10,836 bases of DNA from assembly GCA_036274055.1 (NCBI GenBank), contig DASUGM010000292.1:1-10836 (forward strand). The letters are read 5' to 3'. The stretch is from DASUGM01 sp036274055 (lineage in GTDB: Bacteria > Acidobacteriota > Vicinamibacteria > Vicinamibacterales > SCN-69-37). The notes under the pieces were generated by a model. The model was not told where the DNA came from and ran no database searches. It worked only from the letters and a program-made list of their open reading frames with translations. This document shows, one piece after another, positions 7,636-10,836 of this stretch; position 1 is the stretch's first letter; each line of letters opens with the position of its first letter. A program made the translations under genes and the position numbers.

Positions 7636-8531
7636 CGGACTTCGAGGTCTCGCCATCTCCTGTAGCGATAGCTGGCCGATGAGCCCGACGGCACGCAGGA
7701 GGACGTGCCGTCGTCGCAGGTACGGGTGAACAGGCCGGTCTTATCGACGGTGCTCTCGCAGAGCCACCAGCGACTGGCGCGATAGACGGCGGTGAGCAGG
7801 CACGGGCCCTGCGAGACGCCGGTCGAACCGTTGGCGATGACACGATCGCGCCAGCGGCACGTCGCGACCACGTCGGCGTCGTCGGGTCCGCGGAAGGTGA
7901 TGCTCTGGACCTGCGCGGAGGCCTCGAGCACGACGAACAGGTTGCGGTTCACGCGAATATCACCGAGCTCGGCAGCCTTGCCGCCGCAGCCATCCCAGAA
8001 GTCGACCAGGCATGCCTCGGGACTCACTGCGGAGTTGCCGAACAGATCGACCAGGAACCGGACCGTGATTTTCGAAATCTCCGCTCGCGAGTCGTGAACG
8101 CGAAACGACGCCGCGGCATCGCGCGAAACCCGGTTCTCGGCGGTGATCGGCGCGCCCGTCGAGCTGAAACTCGCGTAACGCTCCACCACTTCGAGGCGGA
8201 TGGCGACGTCGACTGGCGTCGTGCTACCCGCCGGCAGGCGCCATTTCACCGCGGCGCCGGTGCCGGTGAACGTCCCGGCGTTGGCGGTCCAATTGAACGT
8301 CAGGTTGGCAATCGCGGTCTCGGCGTCCTGGACGGCGGCGCTGACATCGACGTCAGTGTCCACTTCGGTCCGGCTCGCCGCGGCGACAGTGATCGACTGG
8401 ATGACCGGCGCGGCGTTCTGGACCGGCTGGTTCGGTGGGTCGGGCGTCGACGGCGGACCACCGCAGGTCACCGCGATCATCGCCGCGGCGAAGAGACTCG
8501 GCGCGCGCCAGCCTGAAAACCGTCGCCGCAT
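7632..8531 (-). CDS. Uncharacterised lipoprotein with a PKD/Ig-like domain
   Basis: A 299-residue predicted exported protein. The N-terminus (MRRRFSGWRAPSLFAAAMIA) is a signal peptide, and Cys23 in VTCGG is the likely lipidation site, though the -1 Thr makes the lipobox weak. A Pro-rich linker leads to a beta-rich domain resembling PKD/Ig folds (about 42-118, with VSAAVQDAETAIANLTFNW). The rest (about 145-299) is a separate domain with paired cysteines: EACLVDFWDGCGGKAAELGDI, then CRW, CLL, CES, CDD and SCV, suggesting disulfides in the periplasm or on the surface. I do not recognise a catalytic motif. The gene starts three bases after the GT2 stop and ends overlapping the SGNH start by ATGA, so it belongs to that operon, and it may act with the SGNH enzyme. 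Confidence 0.75.
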   Translation of the reverse strand: MRRRFSGWRAPSLFAAAMIAVTCGGPPSTPDPPNQPVQNAAPVIQSITVAAASRTEVDTDVDVSAAVQDAETAIANLTFNWTANAGTFTGTGAAVKWRLPAGSTTPVDVAIRLEVVERYASFSSTGAPITAENRVSRDAAASFRVHDSRAEISKITVRFLVDLFGNSAVSPEACLVDFWDGCGGKAAELGDIRVNRNLFVVLEASAQVQSITFRGPDDADVVATCRWRDRVIANGSTGVSQGPCLLTAVYRASRWWLCESTVDKTGLFTRTCDDGTSSCVPSGSSASYRYRRWRDLEVR

Positions 8532-8534
8532 CGG

Positions 8535-9512
8535 CTAGGCCTCTTTATCGGCGCCGAGCGTGCGGCGAATGACGTAAATCGCCTTGCCCTGCGACTCGTG
8601 GTAGGTGCGCGATTGCAGTTCGGCGATGAGGCCGACGGTCACGAGCTGGACGCCGGTGAACACGAGCAAGATACCTAACAATAGCGCCGGCTGACGGTCG
8701 TTCAGGCCCTGATGCAGCCCGTACTTGACGTAGGTCAAGTACGCGAGGACGAACACGCCGAGCGACCCCATCAGGCCGCCGACGAGACCGAACATCTGAA
8801 ACGGACGGGTGGAATAGCTGAGCAGGAACTTCACCGTCAGCAAGTCAAGAATGACGCGGAAGGTCCGCGAGATCCCGTACTTCGACGTGCCGTGCTGGCG
8901 CGGCCGATGGTTGACCGGCGTCTCGGCGATCGTCACGCCCATTTCGCTGGCGAGTGCCGGCAGGAAGCGATGCAGTTCGCCGTAAAGGCGGAGTGGCTTG
9001 ACGACTTCAGCGCGGAACACCTTGAGCGAACAGCCGTAGTCGTTCAGCCGCACGCCGGTCGCCCAGGAGATCAGGCGATTGGCGAGGACCGACGGCAGCC
9101 GCCGGCTGAGGAAAGGATCTTTCCGCACTTTGCGCCAACCACAGACGATGTCAGCGCCTTCGTCGATGCGCGCGACCATCGCCGGAAGGTCGCGCGGGTC
9201 GTTCTGCAGATCGGCATCAGAGGTCGCAATCAGTCGGCCGTTCGCGGCGGCGAATCCGGCGGCGAACGCCGCGGTCTGGCCGAAGTTGCGGCGGAACTGG
9301 ATGACGCGGACGCGCGGGTCGCGCGCGTGCAGGGCCTCGAGCAGCGCAAACGACTGGTCCTTGCTGCCATCGTCGACGAAGATCAATTCGTAGGGACGCC
9401 CCCACTGCTCCAGCGTCGCCGTGCATTCGCGGTACATCGCGTCAAGGCTGGCGGCTTCGTTGTAGACGGGGATGACGAGAGACAGCTCGACGCTCACAGG
9501 CGGGGCAACCAT
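8535..9512 (-). CDS. GT2 glycosyltransferase, GtrB/ArnC-like polyprenyl-phosphate sugar transferase
   Basis: A 325-residue protein with an N-terminal GT-A domain and two C-terminal membrane helices (about 239-260 and 275-298). Motifs in order: LSLVIPVYNEAASL (10-23), FVDDGSKD (45-52, Asp47-Asp48), the metal-binding SDADLQNDP (98-106, Asp99 and Asp101), HRFLPAL (181-187) and the basic loop RPRQHGTSKYGISR (203-216). Size and topology match GtrB, ArnC and related enzymes that transfer a sugar from a nucleotide donor to undecaprenyl phosphate on the cytoplasmic side of the inner membrane, providing donors for GT-C enzymes such as those in this window. The sugar is not predictable. ATG at 9512 lies five bases after the DedA-like stop, and the stop lies three bases before the next start, so this is an operon member. 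Confidence 0.92.
   Translation of the reverse strand: MVAPPVSVELSLVIPVYNEAASLDAMYRECTATLEQWGRPYELIFVDDGSKDQSFALLEALHARDPRVRVIQFRRNFGQTAAFAAGFAAANGRLIATSDADLQNDPRDLPAMVARIDEGADIVCGWRKVRKDPFLSRRLPSVLANRLISWATGVRLNDYGCSLKVFRAEVVKPLRLYGELHRFLPALASEMGVTIAETPVNHRPRQHGTSKYGISRTFRVILDLLTVKFLLSYSTRPFQMFGLVGGLMGSLGVFVLAYLTYVKYGLHQGLNDRQPALLLGILLVFTGVQLVTVGLIAELQSRTYHESQGKAIYVIRRTLGADKEA
8540..8545 (-). promoter_or_regulatory. Ribosome binding site of the uncharacterised lipoprotein
   Basis: On the minus strand AAGAGG (8545-8540) lies eight bases before the ATG at 8531, inside the last codons of the upstream GT2 gene. This fixes the start and is the clearest ribosome site of the operon. Confidence 0.5.
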
Positions 9513-9517
9513 CTATT

Positions 9518-10132
9518 CTACGCTCGGGCGCGGCGGCTTCGCCACACCACCACGCTAATGCCGACGACACCGATGGCCACGGCCAACCAGAGCGACACCG
9601 TGGGGAGATTGTCACGGATGTAGTCCATCGCGTGGTCGCCATAGGCATACGCGAGCCAGGCCTCGCCGATGTAGCGGATGCCACGGCCCACTGTCGCGGC
9701 CAGAAGAAACGTCGTCCGCCGGACCCGGGCGACGCCCGCGAGGAGCACGAAAATCTTGAACGGCGTCGGCGGCGGCAACAGCGACGGCACGATGATCGCC
9801 AGCAGGCCGTACTTCTGAAAAATCCGCAGCCCGCGTTTGACGTGACTATCGGAAAACCAGCGGCGGAGGAAGGCTTCGCCGCCCTTCCGAGCGAGCGAGT
9901 ACAGCGCGAAGCAGCCGGCCACCGAGCCGGCCGTCGTCAGCAGGCCGTAGTACAGCCACCGCGCCGGATGCTGCACGGTGAGGACGACGATCAGGATGTC
10001 GCTGACTTCGGGCAGCGACAGAAACGACGAGTCGAGAAAGGCGACGAGAAACAGCCCCGGGCCGCCCAACGACAGGGCAACCGGCTTGATCCACTCGACG
10101 AGCTGTTTCAGGAAACCAGCCAGAGGCTGCAT
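9518..10132 (-). CDS. DedA/VTT-family inner membrane protein
   Basis: A 204-residue protein with about five hydrophobic segments (roughly 20-35, 46-52, 58-80, 108-135, 178-197). It carries family hallmarks: an acidic site in FLDSSFLSLPEVSD (32-45), the proline-rich reentrant segment LLPPPTPFKIF (118-128), and the conserved GRGIRY (149-154) of the VTT (SNARE-associated Golgi) domain. DedA proteins help recycle or flip lipids such as undecaprenyl phosphate or phosphatidylethanolamine and maintain membrane potential; the closest type here appears to be the YqaA-like short form. As first gene of the operon it lies directly ahead of the GtrB-like enzyme, which consumes the same lipid carrier, a suggestive pairing. 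ATG at 10132; no good Shine-Dalgarno. Only 28 bases separate it from the divergent GT-C gene. Confidence 0.88.
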   Translation of the reverse strand: MQPLAGFLKQLVEWIKPVALSLGGPGLFLVAFLDSSFLSLPEVSDILIVVLTVQHPARWLYYGLLTTAGSVAGCFALYSLARKGGEAFLRRWFSDSHVKRGLRIFQKYGLLAIIVPSLLPPPTPFKIFVLLAGVARVRRTTFLLAATVGRGIRYIGEAWLAYAYGDHAMDYIRDNLPTVSLWLAVAIGVVGISVVVWRSRRARA

Positions 10133-10160
10133 TTAGAATGACTACAGACGTTGCGCCTGA

Positions 10161-10836
10161 ATGCGGCAAGACAATCAGATCATTATAACTGGCGGGCCGG
10201 CGCCGGAGGCGATCCGGATCAACCGGCGGGTCGTATTCGGCGTGTTTTTCGGGGCCATGGCCGTCGGCGCGGCGGCAGCAATCTACTATGCCGACGCTGG
10301 CTTGACGTTGAGCCACTACGATGCCCGGGCGCACCTGGTAGTCGCGCGCCGCGTGATCGACAGCCTGACGCCAGGCTGGCGGCAACTGGGGGCGGTCTGG
10401 CTGCCGCTGCCGCACCTGCTCAACGTCCTGCCCGTGCAGCTCGACTGGGCGTATCGCACCGGGGCGATCGCGGTGTTCGTATCGATTCTGGCAATGGCGA
10501 CGGGATTGTCGTCGCTGGCCGCCCTGTTGCTCCGGACCACTGGCAGCGCCGCGGCCGCGCTTGCCGGGCCGGCGCTGGTGCTGCTGAATCCCAACATCCT
10601 CTACCTCACCAGCACGCCGATGACCGAACCGCTGCTGATTGGCCTGGCGCTGGTGGCGGTGAATGAGATTGATAAGGGGACAGGGGTTGCTCGCGCAAAG
10701 CACCCCCGTCCCCTTCACCTTTCCTCTCTCGCGCTCGCGGCGCTGGTGCTGACCCGCTACGAGGGCTGGTGCATTGCCGCGGCGCTCGTCGCCGGCGCCG
10801 CGTGGGCGCGGCGCCGCGACGGCTGGCGCCCGATGG
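10161..10836 (+). CDS. GT-C family membrane glycosyltransferase, 3' end outside the window
   Basis: Open from ATG 10161 to the window end (225 codons seen). N-terminus MRQDNQIIITGGPAPEAIRI is followed by a membrane helix (about 25-42), then LSHYDARAHLVVARRVIDSL (50-69) and VWLPLPHLLN, a pattern typical of GT39/GT87-like enzymes, in which the Asp of HYDA (Asp54) in the first outer loop fits the catalytic acid. Several further helices follow (about 104-124, 133-142, 157-168, 192-200), with LTRYEGW at 196-202. It should transfer a sugar from a lipid-linked donor to an acceptor outside the inner membrane. Frame and start are assigned from the membrane pattern and codon usage; a second in-frame ATG at 10257 would drop the N-terminal 32 residues. 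A palindromic element in frame (10674-10715) encodes residues about 172-185. It diverges from the DedA gene. Confidence 0.8.
   Translation, partial: MRQDNQIIITGGPAPEAIRINRRVVFGVFFGAMAVGAAAAIYYADAGLTLSHYDARAHLVVARRVIDSLTPGWRQLGAVWLPLPHLLNVLPVQLDWAYRTGAIAVFVSILAMATGLSSLAALLLRTTGSAAAALAGPALVLLNPNILYLTSTPMTEPLLIGLALVAVNEIDKGTGVARAKHPRPLHLSSLALAALVLTRYEGWCIAAALVAGAAWARRRDGWRPM
10182..10187 (-). promoter_or_regulatory. Possible -10 element for the DedA-led operon
   Basis: A perfect TATAAT is read on the minus strand (10187-10182), 49 bases before the ATG at 10132 and inside the first codons of the divergent gene. No convincing -35 box is seen at 16-18 bases upstream, so it is a weak candidate. A -10-like TAGAAT (10134-10139) on the plus strand could serve the divergent gene, also without a good -35. 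Confidence 0.25.
10674..10715. repeat. REP-like palindromic element inserted in frame in a coding region
   Basis: Left arm AAGGGGACAGGGGT (10674-10687) and right arm ACCCCCGTCCCCTT (10702-10715) are inverted copies, 13 of 14 bases pairing, and GCT/AGC inside extends the stem past a one-base bulge around a short CGCGCAA loop. The G-run and C-run arms are unlike the surrounding coding DNA. It is 42 bases long, a multiple of three, so the frame stays open. It resembles short palindromic repeats that tyrosine-recombinase-like RAYT transposases mobilise; no second copy is in this window. Confidence 0.55.

Noticed and set aside
10151..10666. 171-codon plus-strand open frame at the right end
   Set aside because: Gly/Arg/Pro-rich translation; the neighbouring frame starting at 10161 gives a proper GT-C membrane protein that continues past the window end.

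Overview
The window is GC-rich chromosomal DNA with dense coding. It carries no tRNA, rRNA, CRISPR array or transposase that I can see. The style of the genes suggests an environmental Gram-negative bacterium, possibly an acidobacterium of the Vicinamibacteria type: lipoproteins that begin with a Cys-Gly-Gly-like motif and a Pro/Thr linker, HYR and fibronectin-like domains, and several GT-C membrane glycosyltransferases. The taxonomic guess is inference only. No stretch longer than about 300 bases lacks a gene; the largest gaps, around 1207-1386 and 4314-4465, hold promoters and a palindrome.

Layout, left to right. (1) The 3' end of a membrane protein, probably a flippase-like (LPG synthase TM) family member, converges with and overlaps a radical SAM protein on the minus strand. 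(2) Back-to-back promoters separate the radical SAM gene from a plus-strand pair: a soluble DPM1-like GT2 glycosyltransferase and a GT39-like membrane glycosyltransferase. (3) A minus-strand gene for a probable ribbon-helix-helix DNA-binding protein lies divergent to a lipoprotein gene. An AT-rich 24-bp near-palindrome between them is a good operator candidate. (4) The lipoprotein gene is a single open frame holding two paralogous lipoproteins (fibronectin-like plus jelly-roll-like), and the second still has its own Shine-Dalgarno sequence, start codon and signal peptide. (5) A tight minus-strand operon runs from 10132 to 6661: DedA/VTT membrane protein, GtrB/ArnC-like GT2, uncharacterised lipoprotein, HYR-SGNH lipoprotein. 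(6) Divergent from it starts another GT-C membrane glycosyltransferase that runs off the window end and contains an in-frame palindromic repeat.

Taken together the genes suggest a cell-envelope locus. Two polyprenyl-phosphate sugar transferases would charge the lipid carrier, two GT-C enzymes would use lipid-linked sugars outside the inner membrane, flippase/scramblase-like membrane proteins could move lipids, and the exported lipoproteins could bind or trim surface glycans. The individual families are fairly clear; the idea that they form one pathway is inference.
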